Below are positions 10,420 to 20,042 of a stretch of 64,000 bases of DNA, in pieces. Each line of letters starts with the position of its first letter. Within the stretch, counting starts at the first letter, position 1. Source of the DNA: Betaproteobacteria bacterium (lineage in GTDB: Bacteria; Pseudomonadota; Gammaproteobacteria; Burkholderiales; CAIKXV01). The notes under the pieces are model-generated. The model made no database searches, was not told the DNA's origin, and was given only the letters and a program-made list of their open reading frames with translations. The DNA lies in the NCBI GenBank assembly GCA_947457885.1, contig CANGXU010000004.1, positions 1 to 64,000 on the forward strand, given 5' to 3'. The translations under genes were made by a program, and so were the position numbers.

Positions 10420-11463
10420 ATGAATGATCGATTCCGTCCCGGACTCGCTGCCCTGCGCCTGTCGCCCATCGCGGCCATCGCCCTTTCGGCAGCCTTCGCT
10501 GCGGCGGCATTCGCGGCGCCGGTACTCGCCCAGCCCGCCGTGTCCGCACCCGCGGCGCAGGCATGGCCGACGCGACCGGTCCGCCTGGTGGCCACCTTCT
10601 CCCCCGGCGGCGGTGCAGACCTCACCGGACGCATCGTCGGCGCCCGGCTCGGCGAACTGTGGAAGCAGCCGGTCATGGTCGAGAACCGGCCTGGTGCCGG
10701 CGGCAGCCTCGGCGCCGAACTGGTGTTCCGCGCGACACCCGACGGCCATACGCTGCTGGTCGTAGCCACCACCCACACGGTCAACGCGGCCCTGCTGTCG
10801 AAGCTGCCGTTCGACCTGGTGCGCGACTTCAAGCCGGTGGCACTGGCGACCTCGGCGCCGGTGGCACTGGTCGTGCATCCGAGGGTGAAGGCATCCACGC
10901 TGCAGGAGTTCACCGGCCTGCTGCGTGCCCAGCCGGACAAGCTCGATTATGCCAGCTGTGGCATGGCCAGCACCCATCACTTCGCGATGGAGTCGTACAA
11001 GTTCGAGACGAAGACCGCAGCGCTGCACATCCCGACCAGTTGCGCGAATGCGGTCGCCATGGTGATCGGCGGACAACTGGACATCGCCGCCGTTACCCTG
11101 GCCACGGCGCTGCCGTTCGTCCAGCAGGGCAAGCTGCGTGCGATCGCGCTGGCCAGCCAGGCGCGCTCGCCGCTCGCCCCGGAGATCCCGACGTTCCGGG
11201 ACTCCGGCATGCCGGAGCTCAAGGGCTATGCGGTCGACAACTACTACGGCTTCCTTGCGCCGCTGGCCACACCCGATCGCATCGTGTCGAAGATCGAAGC
11301 CGACGTGCGCACCTCCCTGCAGGACCCGGATCTGCAGAAGCGCATGGCGGCATCCGGCCTCGATCCGTTCTTCCGCTCGGCTGCCGACACCCGCAAGCTG
11401 CTGACCGCCGACATCGAGCGCAACCGACGCATCGCTGCAGTCGCGAACATCAAGCCTGAGTAG
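10420..11463 (+). CDS. Bug/TctC-type periplasmic solute receptor, copy 1
   Basis: 347 residues. An N-terminal signal peptide (hydrophobic segment about 15-33, cleavage likely after APVLAQ) exports it to the periplasm. The mature part shows Bug-family marks: RPVRLVATFSPGGGADLTGR, ENRPGAGGSLGAE and SGLDPFF. Such receptors usually feed a TctA/TctB tripartite tricarboxylate transporter, which is absent here. The longer reading frame from 10138 overlaps nadC, so I take the ATG at 10420. It is followed after 38 bases by a close paralogue and then by three molybdenum-hydroxylase genes, suggesting capture of a carboxylated or aromatic substrate for them. Ligand unknown. Confidence 0.93.
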   Translation: MNDRFRPGLAALRLSPIAAIALSAAFAAAAFAAPVLAQPAVSAPAAQAWPTRPVRLVATFSPGGGADLTGRIVGARLGELWKQPVMVENRPGAGGSLGAELVFRATPDGHTLLVVATTHTVNAALLSKLPFDLVRDFKPVALATSAPVALVVHPRVKASTLQEFTGLLRAQPDKLDYASCGMASTHHFAMESYKFETKTAALHIPTSCANAVAMVIGGQLDIAAVTLATALPFVQQGKLRAIALASQARSPLAPEIPTFRDSGMPELKGYAVDNYYGFLAPLATPDRIVSKIEADVRTSLQDPDLQKRMAASGLDPFFRSAADTRKLLTADIERNRRIAAVANIKPE

Positions 11464-11501
11464 CCGGCGCATAATCGCGCATCCCTTCACGGAACGACTC
11501 C

Positions 11502-12518
11502 ATGCTCTCCCCTCTCCCGCGTCGTTGCGCACGGCCTCTCCCTGTCGGCCGCCTGAATGCCGCTCTGCTGTGCGCGCTCGTCGCAGTCCTGCCAGCCACC
11601 GCCACCGCGCAACAGTCCTTCCCCACCAAGCCGGTGCGTTTCGTGGCGACATTTCCACCGGGCGGGGGCGCCGATCTGACCGGCCGCATCCTGGGCGCGC
11701 GCCTCGGCGAACTGTGGAAGCAGCCGGTGGTGATCGAGAACCGCACCGGAGCCGGCGGCAGCGTCGGTGCCGAACTCGTGTCGCGAGCGAATCCGGACGG
11801 CTACACGCTGCTTCTGGTCGCCGCCTCGCATGCGGTCAACGCGGCACTGCTACCCAAACTGTCCTTCGACCTGCTGAAAGACTTCAAGCCGGTCGCGCTC
11901 GCCACCTCCGCGCCGATCCTGCTTGCGGTGAACCCCCGGGTGAAGGCGAACAACCTGCAGGAGTTCACCGGCCTGATGCGCGCCCAGCCCGACAAGCTCG
12001 ACTATGCGAGCTGCGGCATGGCCACCACGCATCACTTCACGATGGAACTCTACAAGTTCGAAACCCGCACCTCCGCCCTGCACATCCCGCACAGCTGCGC
12101 GATCGCTGTCGCCAACGCGGTCGGCGGCCAGCTCGACGTGATCGCAGTCACCCTCGCGAGCGCACTGCCGTTCGTGCAGCAGGGCAAGCTGCGAGCGCTG
12201 GCCCTGAGCAGCCAGGACCGCTCGCCGCTGGCGCCCGACATTCCGACCTTCCGCGACTCGGGCATGCCCGAGCTGAAGAACTTTGCGGTCGAGAACTACT
12301 ACGGCCTGCTCGCGCCGTCCGCGACACCCGATGACGTGGTGAGGAAGGTAGAGGCAGACGTACGCGGCGTGCTGCAGGAGTCCGACCTGCGCAAGAAGCT
12401 CGCGGGTGCCGGGCTCGATCCCTTCTTCCGCTCCGGTGCAGACACGGCGAAGCTGCTGCGCGCCGACGTCGAGCGCTACCGGCGTATTGCCGCCGTCGCC
12501 GGCATCAAGCAGGAGTAG
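11502..12518 (+). CDS. Bug/TctC-type periplasmic solute receptor, copy 2
   Basis: 338 residues with a signal peptide ending near TATAQ. Its mature part matches the preceding gene along the whole length, by eye about three residues in four, including LGARLGELWKQPV, VALATSAP, AQPDKLDYASCGMA and IPTFRDSGMPEL. The DNA is also alike in those blocks, which points to tandem duplication. Differences cluster in the signal peptide and scattered surface positions. It ends 12 bases before the FAD subunit of the molybdenum hydroxylase, so it is probably in that operon. No TctA/TctB partner is present. Confidence 0.93.
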   Translation: MLSPLPRRCARPLPVGRLNAALLCALVAVLPATATAQQSFPTKPVRFVATFPPGGGADLTGRILGARLGELWKQPVVIENRTGAGGSVGAELVSRANPDGYTLLLVAASHAVNAALLPKLSFDLLKDFKPVALATSAPILLAVNPRVKANNLQEFTGLMRAQPDKLDYASCGMATTHHFTMELYKFETRTSALHIPHSCAIAVANAVGGQLDVIAVTLASALPFVQQGKLRALALSSQDRSPLAPDIPTFRDSGMPELKNFAVENYYGLLAPSATPDDVVRKVEADVRGVLQESDLRKKLAGAGLDPFFRSGADTAKLLRADVERYRRIAAVAGIKQE

Positions 12519-12530
12519 GCGCGCGACCGG

Positions 12531-13436
12531 ATGAAAGCCCCACCGTTCCGTTACCACGCGCCGCGTACGCTCGACGAAGCACTGTCGCTCGCCGCCACCC
12601 TGCCCGGCCCGCGCCTGCTGGCAGGCGGGCAATCCCTGATGCCGATGCTCAACTTCAGGCTGGTAGGCCCAGAGAACCTGATCGACCTGAACCGTGTGGC
12701 GGCGCTGTCGGGCATCCGCGAAGAGGGCGAAGACGTCGTGTTCGGCGCGATGACGCGCCAGCGGGAGATCGAATACTCGCCGCTGGTGAAGGCACGTCTG
12801 CCGCTGCTGGCAGAGGCCATCCAGTGGGTAGGCCATCGGCAGACGCGCAACCGCGGCACGATCGGCGGCAGCCTGTGCCACCTCGATCCGTCGGCAGAAC
12901 AGCCGACCGTAGCGATGGCCATGGACGCGAGCCTCGTGATCGTCAGCCCGGGCAGGCGCCGCGAACTGGCGATGCGCACGTTCGCGGTCGACCTGATGAC
13001 GCCTGCGCTGGAAGACGGCGAGATCCTGACGGAAGTGCGCTTCAGGCCGTGGCCACCGGGACACGGCTGGGCCTTCCTCGAGTTCGCCCGGCGCCATGGC
13101 GATTACGCGATCGTCGCGGTCGCTGTACTGCTCGAACTGGACGCATCGGGGCGTGCCAGCCGGGTGTCGATCACACTCGGCGGCGTCGCCTCGACGCCAG
13201 TGCGCGTCCCGGACGCCGAAACCAGGCTGCTGGGCAGCAGGGTCGGCGCGGATGACATCTCGGCGGCTGCCGCCTGCTGCGGCAGGGTCGAGGCGCTCGG
13301 CGACCCGCAGGTACCCGCCTGGTACCGGCAGAGGCTGGCAAGCACCCTCGCTGCGCGTGCGATCCCGATCGCGCTGTCGCGCAACGCGGCACATGCCGCC
13401 GCAGGATCCACCAGCGACTCAGGATTGACGTCATGA
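12531..13436 (+). CDS. FAD-binding subunit of a xanthine dehydrogenase-family molybdenum hydroxylase
   Basis: 301 residues, matching the medium subunit (CoxM/CutM-like) that passes electrons from the iron-sulfur subunit to FAD. The two FAD signatures are AGGQSLMPMLNFR near residue 30 and RNRGTIGGSLCHLDPSAE near 108. The C-terminal CO dehydrogenase flavoprotein domain follows. Its stop overlaps the start of the 2Fe-2S gene by four bases (ATGA), so the three subunits are translationally coupled. Confidence 0.94.
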   Translation: MKAPPFRYHAPRTLDEALSLAATLPGPRLLAGGQSLMPMLNFRLVGPENLIDLNRVAALSGIREEGEDVVFGAMTRQREIEYSPLVKARLPLLAEAIQWVGHRQTRNRGTIGGSLCHLDPSAEQPTVAMAMDASLVIVSPGRRRELAMRTFAVDLMTPALEDGEILTEVRFRPWPPGHGWAFLEFARRHGDYAIVAVAVLLELDASGRASRVSITLGGVASTPVRVPDAETRLLGSRVGADDISAAAACCGRVEALGDPQVPAWYRQRLASTLAARAIPIALSRNAAHAAAGSTSDSGLTS

Positions 13437-13936
13437 GCAGCGAAGAGCCGGTCCATACCATCGCGGTGACCATCAACGGCAAGGCATACGAGCGCGCCGT
13501 TGCCGACCGGAAGAACCTTGCCGACTTCCTGCGCCAGGACCTGCAGTTGACCGGCACCCATGTCGGCTGCGAACACGGCGTCTGCGGTGCCTGTACGGTG
13601 CTCGTCGACGGTGTGTCGGCCCGCGGCTGCCTGATGCTCGCCGCACAGGCCGATGGCTGCACGATCGAGACGGTCGAATCGCTCGCCGGCGACGCGCCGG
13701 GTCCGTCCGGGCTCGGTCCGCTGCAGCAGGCGTTCCGCGACCGGCATGCGCTGCAATGCGGCTTCTGCACGCCCGGCATCCTGATGTCACTGACCGAACT
13801 GCTGCGCGATGATCCCTCACCCGACGAGGAAGCCGTACGTGTCGTGCTGTCCGGGCACCTGTGCCGCTGCACCGGCTACCAGAACATCGTGGCCGCGGCG
13901 CTCCAGGCGGTGTCGAAAGCCTGCGGAGCGCGCTGA
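13433..13936 (+). CDS. 2Fe-2S subunit of the molybdenum hydroxylase
   Basis: 167 residues, the small subunit (CoxS/CutS-like). A plant-type 2Fe-2S cluster is ligated by Cys46, 51, 54 and 66 (CEHGVCGAC and a later Cys), and a second cluster in the four-helix domain by Cys109, 112, 144 and 146 (CGFC and CRC). Both sets are complete, so electron transfer should be intact. The ATG overlaps the preceding stop; the Mo subunit starts three bases after this stop. The order FAD, FeS, Mo is common in CoxMSL-type operons. Confidence 0.96.
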   Translation: MSSEEPVHTIAVTINGKAYERAVADRKNLADFLRQDLQLTGTHVGCEHGVCGACTVLVDGVSARGCLMLAAQADGCTIETVESLAGDAPGPSGLGPLQQAFRDRHALQCGFCTPGILMSLTELLRDDPSPDEEAVRVVLSGHLCRCTGYQNIVAAALQAVSKACGAR

Positions 13937-13939
13937 CTA

Positions 13940-16384
13940 ATGGACACGATCGTACCGGCCTGCCAGATCATCGAGCCGGCGACCGCTGCACCCGCCGACG
14001 GCTACACGGCGCGCCGCATGTTCGGCGCGCGCGCGCCGCGCATCGAAGACCCCGCACTGCTACGCGGCGAGGGCCGCTATCTGGATGACATCCGCATGCC
14101 GGATCCGCTGCATGCCGCCTTTCTGCGCAGTCCGCACGCACATGCCAGGGTCACGCGCCTCGACCTGTCGGGCGCCCGTGCACTGCCCGGTGTGGTCGCC
14201 GTGTTCGATGCCGACGCGATCGCGCGCGAACTGACCGGACTGCGCATGCCGCTGGGCTTCCCGTCGGCCACGCTGCAGAAGGACATCACCCCGTGGGTGC
14301 TGTCGTGCACCGAGGTGGCCTTCGTCGGCGAGGCCATGGTGATGGTGGTCGCCGAGTCGCGCGCCATCGCCGAGGACGCGCTGGCCCTGATCGAGGTCGA
14401 TTTCGAACCGCTTCCGGTCGTACACGACTGCCACCAGGCGCTCGACGACGGCTCGCCGGTCGTACGCAGCGACGCGGTGTCGAATATCGCCGAGCAGCTG
14501 CAGGTAGGGTTCGGTGAGGTCGACGCCGCGTTCGACGGCGCCGCCCATGTCTTTGCCGAGTCCCTGTTCGTGCACCGGGGCGCGGCGCATCCGATGGAAG
14601 GCCGCGGCGTGCTGGCCCGCCACGATCCGGTCGAGGACGCGATCACCGTGTGGACTTCGACGCAGATGGCGCACGAGGTGATGCACTCGATCGCGATGAT
14701 GCTCGGCATGGACCAGCATAACGTCCGTGTGATCGCGCCGGATGTCGGCGGCGGCTTCGGCTGCAAGTACCTTACCTACCCCGAGGAAGTCGCCATCCCC
14801 GCCGCGGCGCGCTGCCTCGGCCGGCCGGTGAAGTGGGTGGAAGACCGCGCGGAGCACTTCGTCAGTGCGATCCACGAGCGCGACCAGTACTGGGACGTCG
14901 ACATCGCGGTGGACGCGGACGGCCGGATCCGCGGGGTACGCGGCCGGTTGCTGCACGATCAGGGCGCGTACACGCCGCAGGGCATCAACCTGCCGTACAA
15001 CGCCGCTACTTCGGTGACCGGTCCGTATCGTGTCCCGGCCTACCGGATGGATGTGATCATCTGCCAGACCAACAAGACGCCGGTGATCCCGGTGCGCGGG
15101 GCCGGCTATCCGCAGGCGGCCTTCGTGATGGAACGACTGCTCGACCGGGTCGCGCGCGAACTGTCGATCGACCGCGCAGCGTTGCGCCTGCGCAACCTGA
15201 TCCCGCCGGAGAAGATGCCCTACGACAAGGGGCTTACCAACCGGGCAGGCGTGCGTTCGATCGTCGACAGCGGCGACTACCCGGCGACGCAGGCCGCTGC
15301 GCTGGCGCGCATCGACTACGACGGCTTCCCCGCGCGGCAGCGCGAGGCGCGCGCACGGGGCCGCCACCTCGGCCTCGGGCTGGCCAATGCCGTGAAGGCC
15401 ACTTCGCGCGGCCCGTTCGAGTCGGCGGTAATCCGGGTGTCGCCGCAGGGCCGCATCGATCTCTACACCGGTGCGCTCGCGATGGGACAGGGGCTTGCGA
15501 CCGCGCTGGCACAGATCGCGGCCGAGCAACTCGACGTGCCACTCGAGATGATACACGTGACCTGCGGCGACACCGGCCGCATCTCCCTCGGCATGGGTGG
15601 CTTCGCCAGCCGGCAGACCGTGATGGCGGGTTCGTCGGTCCACCTGGCGGCCATCGAGGTGCGCAACAAGGCACTGAAGGTCGGCGAACAACTGCTCGGC
15701 GTACCGATGGATGCACTGCGACTGCGCGACGGACGCGTCGAGGTGGTCGCCACGCCGACCCGCTTCGTGACGCTCGGCGACATCGCGCGCAAGCTCAAGG
15801 GTGCGCCAGGCTACTCACTGCCGCCCGGCATCACGCCCGGCCTCGAGTCTACCGGACTGTTCCAGACCAACAGCCAGGCGCATGCCAATGCCTGCCATGC
15901 CTGCGAAGTCGAGGTCGATCCCGGCACCGGTGCGGTACGCATCCTGCGCTACGTCGCGGTGCACGACAGCGGCCGCCTGGTGAACCCGACCATGGCCGAG
16001 GGGCAGATCCACGGCGGCATCGTGCACGGCATCGGCAACGCGCTGTTCGAGAAGATGGGCTACGACGACGAGGCACAACCGGTCACGGGCACCTTTGCCG
16101 ACTACCTCCTGCCGACCTCGACCGAGATACCGCACATCGAAGTGGTGTTCCTCGAGACGCCCTCCCCGACCAACCCGATCGGCGTCAAGGGCATCGGCGA
16201 AGCGGGAACGATCCCGGTGGCCCCGGCCATCGTGTCCGCGATCGAGGACGCGCTGTCGCCCTGGAACATCCGGCTCGCCGAAGCCCCGGTATCTCCGGTA
16301 CGCCTGCTCGAACTGATAGACGCGTCGGCGAAGCCCCGACCTGCAGCCGCTCCGCTGACGCCGTGCGGTGCCAGCGGGACCTAG
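13940..16384 (+). CDS. Molybdopterin-binding catalytic subunit of the molybdenum hydroxylase
   Basis: 814 residues, the large subunit (xanthine oxidase/aldehyde oxidase a/b hammerhead fold and Mo-binding domain). Seen: RIEDPALLRGEGRYLDD at the N-terminus, VIAPDVGGGFGCK, PVRGAGYPQAAFVMERLLD, and the C-terminal catalytic region GVKGIGEAGTIPVAPAIVSA with the conserved Glu. The active-site loop lacks the Cys-containing signature of true (form I) CO dehydrogenase, so CO is an unlikely substrate. Aldehydes, N-heteroaromatics or purines remain possible. The Bug receptors upstream suggest an imported organic acid or aromatic. No XdhC- or CoxD-like maturation gene is adjacent. Confidence 0.94.
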   Translation: MDTIVPACQIIEPATAAPADGYTARRMFGARAPRIEDPALLRGEGRYLDDIRMPDPLHAAFLRSPHAHARVTRLDLSGARALPGVVAVFDADAIARELTGLRMPLGFPSATLQKDITPWVLSCTEVAFVGEAMVMVVAESRAIAEDALALIEVDFEPLPVVHDCHQALDDGSPVVRSDAVSNIAEQLQVGFGEVDAAFDGAAHVFAESLFVHRGAAHPMEGRGVLARHDPVEDAITVWTSTQMAHEVMHSIAMMLGMDQHNVRVIAPDVGGGFGCKYLTYPEEVAIPAAARCLGRPVKWVEDRAEHFVSAIHERDQYWDVDIAVDADGRIRGVRGRLLHDQGAYTPQGINLPYNAATSVTGPYRVPAYRMDVIICQTNKTPVIPVRGAGYPQAAFVMERLLDRVARELSIDRAALRLRNLIPPEKMPYDKGLTNRAGVRSIVDSGDYPATQAAALARIDYDGFPARQREARARGRHLGLGLANAVKATSRGPFESAVIRVSPQGRIDLYTGALAMGQGLATALAQIAAEQLDVPLEMIHVTCGDTGRISLGMGGFASRQTVMAGSSVHLAAIEVRNKALKVGEQLLGVPMDALRLRDGRVEVVATPTRFVTLGDIARKLKGAPGYSLPPGITPGLESTGLFQTNSQAHANACHACEVEVDPGTGAVRILRYVAVHDSGRLVNPTMAEGQIHGGIVHGIGNALFEKMGYDDEAQPVTGTFADYLLPTSTEIPHIEVVFLETPSPTNPIGVKGIGEAGTIPVAPAIVSAIEDALSPWNIRLAEAPVSPVRLLELIDASAKPRPAAAPLTPCGASGT

Positions 16385-17166
16385 CGCGCAGTGACCAGCA
16401 GGTGCCAGCTGCTTTGCACCGCCAGCCCGATCGCCATCGCCCACAGGAAGACCTTCAGCAGCTTCTTGTAGGTCTTCGCATCGATGCGGTCCTGGATCCG
16501 CCAGCCGAGCCACATCGTCAGCAGCGCCAGGGCCGTCAGCGGCAACGAAATCAGGATCGCGGTACGGTCGATCTGACCCGCAAGCGCCAGACCGGTCGTC
16601 TGCACCATGCGCGCGGTGACGAAGCACAGGTTCATCACCTGGGTCATCACCAGCATCGGCAGCCCGAGCGCCGAGAAGTAGATCAGCAGTGGCGGCAGCG
16701 CGACGTTGACCGAACCGGACAGGAAGCCACCGAGGAAACCGGCCACTGCGCCAGCGCGCCCGGGGTGCGCGCGCACCGCCGACCAGTCGACCCGGTTCAA
16801 CGCCTCCTGCCTCAGGTACACGAACAGCGCGACTGCGAGGAACAGCTTCAACCAGTCCTGGGGGGCAAAGATCAGGATCTTCGTGCCCAGCAGCGCTCCG
16901 GGCAGCGTCCAGAGAGCGACCGGCCAGTGGCGCCCGAGGCTGCTGCGCCAGTTGCCGCCGCGCAGGATGGCCACAACGCCGGTGACGATGTTCGGAACCA
17001 CCGTGACGACGATAGCGGTCCGGATATCCATCAGCATCGCGAGCATCGGTGTGGCGATCACCGGAAAGCCGAAGCCGATCGCCCCCTGCAGCAGCCCGGC
17101 GAGCGCGACCACTGCGAACACCGCAGCCCACAGTTCCAGCGAGAGTTCGACGCTCAAGGCAGACAT
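16381..17166 (-). CDS. TauE/SafE family permease
   Basis: About 261 residues with eight or so membrane helices and the two half-family repeats (GLLQGAIGFGFPVIATPMLA at the N-terminus; AVAGFLGGFLSGSVNVALPP in the middle). Members export sulfite, sulfoacetate or other anions; the substrate here is unknown. I took the ATG at 17166 over a GTG at 17178. Its stop overlaps the stop of the Mo subunit by four bases, so the two genes converge. It shares its strand with tldD, whose stop is about 55 bases upstream of this start. Confidence 0.88.
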   Translation of the reverse strand: MSALSVELSLELWAAVFAVVALAGLLQGAIGFGFPVIATPMLAMLMDIRTAIVVTVVPNIVTGVVAILRGGNWRSSLGRHWPVALWTLPGALLGTKILIFAPQDWLKLFLAVALFVYLRQEALNRVDWSAVRAHPGRAGAVAGFLGGFLSGSVNVALPPLLIYFSALGLPMLVMTQVMNLCFVTARMVQTTGLALAGQIDRTAILISLPLTALALLTMWLGWRIQDRIDAKTYKKLLKVFLWAMAIGLAVQSSWHLLVTAR

Positions 17167-17221
17167 CCCCCGGCGCACGGCGCCGGCGCCCCGGCCATGA
17201 CGGCCGGTACCTGCCGCGACT

Positions 17222-18715
17222 TCAAGCGGTGCCGCCGACCGTCAGCCCGTCGATGCGCAGCGTGGGCTGGCCGACGCCCACCGGGACACTCTGACCTTCC
17301 TTGCCGCACGAGCCAACGCCCGAATCGAGTTTCATGTCGTTACCGATCATCGTGACCCGGGTCAGTGCATCGGGTCCGTTGCCGATCAGCGTCGCTCCCT
17401 TGACCGGATGCACCAGTTTGCCGTCCTCGACCAGCCATGCCTCGGACGCCGAGAACACGAACTTGCCGCTGACGATGTCCACCTGACCACCGCCGAAGTT
17501 GACCGCGTACAGCCCGCGCTTGACCGAGCGGATGATCTCCTCGGGATCCTTGTCGCCGTTGAGCATGTAGGTGTTGGTCATGCGCGGCATCGGCAGGTGC
17601 GCGAACGACTCGCGCCGGCCGTTGCCAGTCACCGGCATGCTCATGAGGCGCGCGTTGAGCGAATCCTGGATGTAGCCCTGCAGCACGCCGTTCTCGATCA
17701 GCACGGTGCGCTGCGTCGGGTTGCCCTCGTCGTCGACGTTCAGCGAACCGCGCCGCTCGGGCAGTGTTCCGTCGTCGACCACCGTGACCCCGGGCGCGGC
17801 GACCCGTTCGCCGATGCGGCCGGTGAACGCCGAAGTGCCCTTGCGGTTGAAGTCGCCTTCCAGCCCGTGGCCGATCGCCTCGTGCAGCAGCACGCCGGGC
17901 CAGCCTGGCCCGAGCACGACCGTCATCGACCCCGCCGGTGCCGGACGCGCATCGAGGTTGAGCAACGCGGTGTCGACCGCTTCCTTTGCGTAGCGGCCGA
18001 TCACCTCGTCGGTGAAGTACGAATAATCGAAGCGTCCGCCACCGCCCGAACTGCCCTGCTCGCGCCGCCCGTCCTGCTCGACGATCACCTGTACCGACAT
18101 GCGCACCAGCGGGCGCACGTCGGCGCTCTGCAGGCCGTCGTGGCGGGCGATCATCACGACTTCATATTGCCCGGCCAGCGAAGCCATGACCTGGATCACG
18201 CGGGGATCGCACGCGCGCGCCGCCCGCTCGATACGCTCCAGCAGGTCGACCTTCCGGACTTCGTCCAGGCTGAGCAGCGGATCCTTCGGAGCGTACAGTT
18301 CGCGCGCCGCACCGATACGTACCAGCGGCGCCGTCCCCTGCTGGCCAGCGCGGGCGATCGCGCGGGTCGCGGTTGCAGCCGCCTCGAGTGCCGGCAGGCT
18401 GATGTCGTCCGAATACGCGAAGGCCGTCTTCTCGCCAGTGACGGCGCGCACGCCGACGCCCTGCTCGATCGAGAAACTGCCCGACTTGACCATCCCCTCC
18501 TCGAGGCTCCAGCCCTCGGAACGCGTGTACTGGAAATAGAGGTCTGCGTAGTCGACCTGGTGACTCAGTATGCTGCCGAACACCTTGCCCAGCGTACCGC
18601 TGTCGAGCGCGTAGGGCGCGAGCAGGCACTGGTCGGCGGTGTTCATCAACCGGTCTGCGAGGCCGCGCGGCGCGGCGGGGGAAGCGGCGGCAGGCGCCTG
18701 AGTGTTGGCGTTCAT
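17222..18715 (-). CDS. tldD: Metalloprotease TldD
   Basis: 497 residues. TldD pairs with TldE (PmbA) to degrade unfolded peptides and to mature ribosomally made peptides. The zinc motif [11 protein letters not shown] (HExxxH) lies in the middle, and the C-terminal [20 protein letters not shown] carries the conserved Cys. TldE is not in the window. The ATG at 18715 has AAGGA five bases upstream; that ribosome site sits inside the ATGAAGGAACC overlapping the nit stop, and a start at 18727 would place it within the gene. Order nit-tldD on one strand is common in betaproteobacteria. Confidence 0.96.
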   Translation of the reverse strand: MNANTQAPAAASPAAPRGLADRLMNTADQCLLAPYALDSGTLGKVFGSILSHQVDYADLYFQYTRSEGWSLEEGMVKSGSFSIEQGVGVRAVTGEKTAFAYSDDISLPALEAAATATRAIARAGQQGTAPLVRIGAARELYAPKDPLLSLDEVRKVDLLERIERAARACDPRVIQVMASLAGQYEVVMIARHDGLQSADVRPLVRMSVQVIVEQDGRREQGSSGGGGRFDYSYFTDEVIGRYAKEAVDTALLNLDARPAPAGSMTVVLGPGWPGVLLHEAIGHGLEGDFNRKGTSAFTGRIGERVAAPGVTVVDDGTLPERRGSLNVDDEGNPTQRTVLIENGVLQGYIQDSLNARLMSMPVTGNGRRESFAHLPMPRMTNTYMLNGDKDPEEIIRSVKRGLYAVNFGGGQVDIVSGKFVFSASEAWLVEDGKLVHPVKGATLIGNGPDALTRVTMIGNDMKLDSGVGSCGKEGQSVPVGVGQPTLRIDGLTVGGTA

Positions 18716-18723
18716 CGGTTCCT

Positions 18724-19608
18724 TCATACGGAATGCAGGGTGCGGTGGGTCAGCGCAGGCAGCATGCTGCGCGCTTCGCGCTGGCTGGCGGGATCGATGT
18801 CCGCCAGCACTACGCCGGGTGCCTTCGCGCGCTGCGCGAGGATGCGGCCCCAGGGGTCTATCACCATCGAATGGCCATGTGTCTCACGGCCGTTCGGATG
18901 CACGCCGCCCTGCGCAGGGGCAACGACGTAGGCGAGGTTCTCGATCGCGCGCGCGCGCAGCAGCGGCTCCCAGTGCGCGGCGCCGGTCGTCTCGGTGAAT
19001 GCAGAGGGTACGAAGATCAGGTCGACGTCGCCGAATGCCCGGTACAGTTCCGGGAACCGCAGGTCGTAGCAGATCGACAGGCCGATACGACCGAACGGAG
19101 AGTCGAGGGTGACCACCCGCGAACCATGCGCGATCGTCCGTTCCTCGGAGTACTTCTCGCGCCCGTTGTCGAACCCGAAAAGGTGGATCTTGTCGTAGCG
19201 GGCAACTGCATTGCCACGGTCGTCGTAGACGAGACTTGCGTTCCAGACCTTGTCCGGATCGTCGCACGCGAGCGGCACGGAGCCGCCGATCAGCCAGACC
19301 CCGTGGCGCCGTGCGGTATCGGCGAGGAACTGCTGGATCGGTCCATCCCCGGGAATCTCGCGCGCGGCCACCTTGTCCCGATCGCGCATGCCGATGATCC
19401 CGAAGTACTCCGGCAGCCCGACCAGCCGTGCACCGCCATCGACCGCCTCGGCGATCAGCGCGGCGCAGTCGGCGAGGTTACGTGCGACATCCGGACCGGA
19501 TACCGTCTGCACCGCCGCGACTCGGAACGGTCCGGACGGCAACTGGCGTGGCGCCGCATCGCGGCTGGCGAGCGGGGCTGGCGGGGATTCGTTCGGCATC
19601 GACTGCAT
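18724..19608 (-). CDS. Nitrilase-superfamily carbon-nitrogen hydrolase (Nit-type amidase)
   Basis: 294 residues. The catalytic triad is complete: Glu67 (GLPEYFG), Lys140 ([10 protein letters not shown]) and Cys180 ([14 protein letters not shown]). The Cys and Lys contexts match the Nit1/Nit2-like group that repairs deaminated glutathione. A specific substrate cannot be proven from sequence. The ATG at 19608 has GGAAGG six bases upstream. It sits in a run of minus-strand genes, yhdP, a small exported protein, nit and tldD, and its stop is nine bases inside the leader of tldD, so they are likely co-transcribed. Confidence 0.92.
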   Translation of the reverse strand: MQSMPNESPPAPLASRDAAPRQLPSGPFRVAAVQTVSGPDVARNLADCAALIAEAVDGGARLVGLPEYFGIIGMRDRDKVAAREIPGDGPIQQFLADTARRHGVWLIGGSVPLACDDPDKVWNASLVYDDRGNAVARYDKIHLFGFDNGREKYSEERTIAHGSRVVTLDSPFGRIGLSICYDLRFPELYRAFGDVDLIFVPSAFTETTGAAHWEPLLRARAIENLAYVVAPAQGGVHPNGRETHGHSMVIDPWGRILAQRAKAPGVVLADIDPASQREARSMLPALTHRTLHSV

Positions 19609-19627
19609 GACTGGCCTTCCGTTGCGT

Positions 19628-20032
19628 TCAGCGCGCCAGTTCCAGCATCATCGAGCCCCGCGGCAGCCCTTCGATGACGGCAGCCGTGGCGGGCGCAATC
19701 TCCAGCCGCCCGGGCTCGACGGCAAGTGCGACCAGCCAGTGGCGCAGTTCCTCCGCGCGCAATCCGTCATTCTGCCCGCCCGCGTGTCGAATAACCAGTG
19801 ATCCGCGCGCTGTCCCGGCGAGCGCCGCGACAGCGGCGCGCACCGCTGGCAGCGTGCGGATCACGTCCGCGCTGCGCGGCCGGTCCCATACCTCATCGCC
19901 GATCGTCCACGGCCCGGATGCGTTCACCGGGATGCCGGCATTGGCTGGCGCTGGAGCGGCTGCCGGCGCGATGGCAGGCGCCAGCACGGCCATCAGGCCT
20001 GCCAGCATGACCATGAACCGGATCGCATGCAT
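19628..20032 (-). CDS. Small exported protein of unknown function
   Basis: 134 residues. The first 30 or so form an export signal (RFMVMLAGLMAVLAPAIAPA) with likely cleavage in an Ala-rich stretch. The mature part, about 100 residues, includes ADVIRTLPAVRAAVAALAG and LVIRHAGGQNDGLRAEELRHW, which reads like the helix-strand pattern of a small OmpA-like or phosphatase-inhibitor fold, but no family is certain. GAGGCGG precedes the ATG at 20032; a GTG at 20038 is the alternative. It lies between yhdP and nit, with 11 bases from the yhdP stop, so it is probably an operon partner of yhdP in envelope biology. Confidence 0.7.
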   Translation of the reverse strand: MHAIRFMVMLAGLMAVLAPAIAPAAAPAPANAGIPVNASGPWTIGDEVWDRPRSADVIRTLPAVRAAVAALAGTARGSLVIRHAGGQNDGLRAEELRHWLVALAVEPGRLEIAPATAAVIEGLPRGSMMLELAR

Positions 20033-20042
20033 CGACACCGCC

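Noticed and set aside
13940-16384. Calling the Mo enzyme a CO dehydrogenase
   Set aside because: The order resembles coxMSL, but the Cys-containing active-site loop of form I CO dehydrogenase is absent.
14833-17355. An 840-codon open frame on the plus strand
   Set aside because: Off-frame shadow of the Mo subunit and antisense to the TauE gene.
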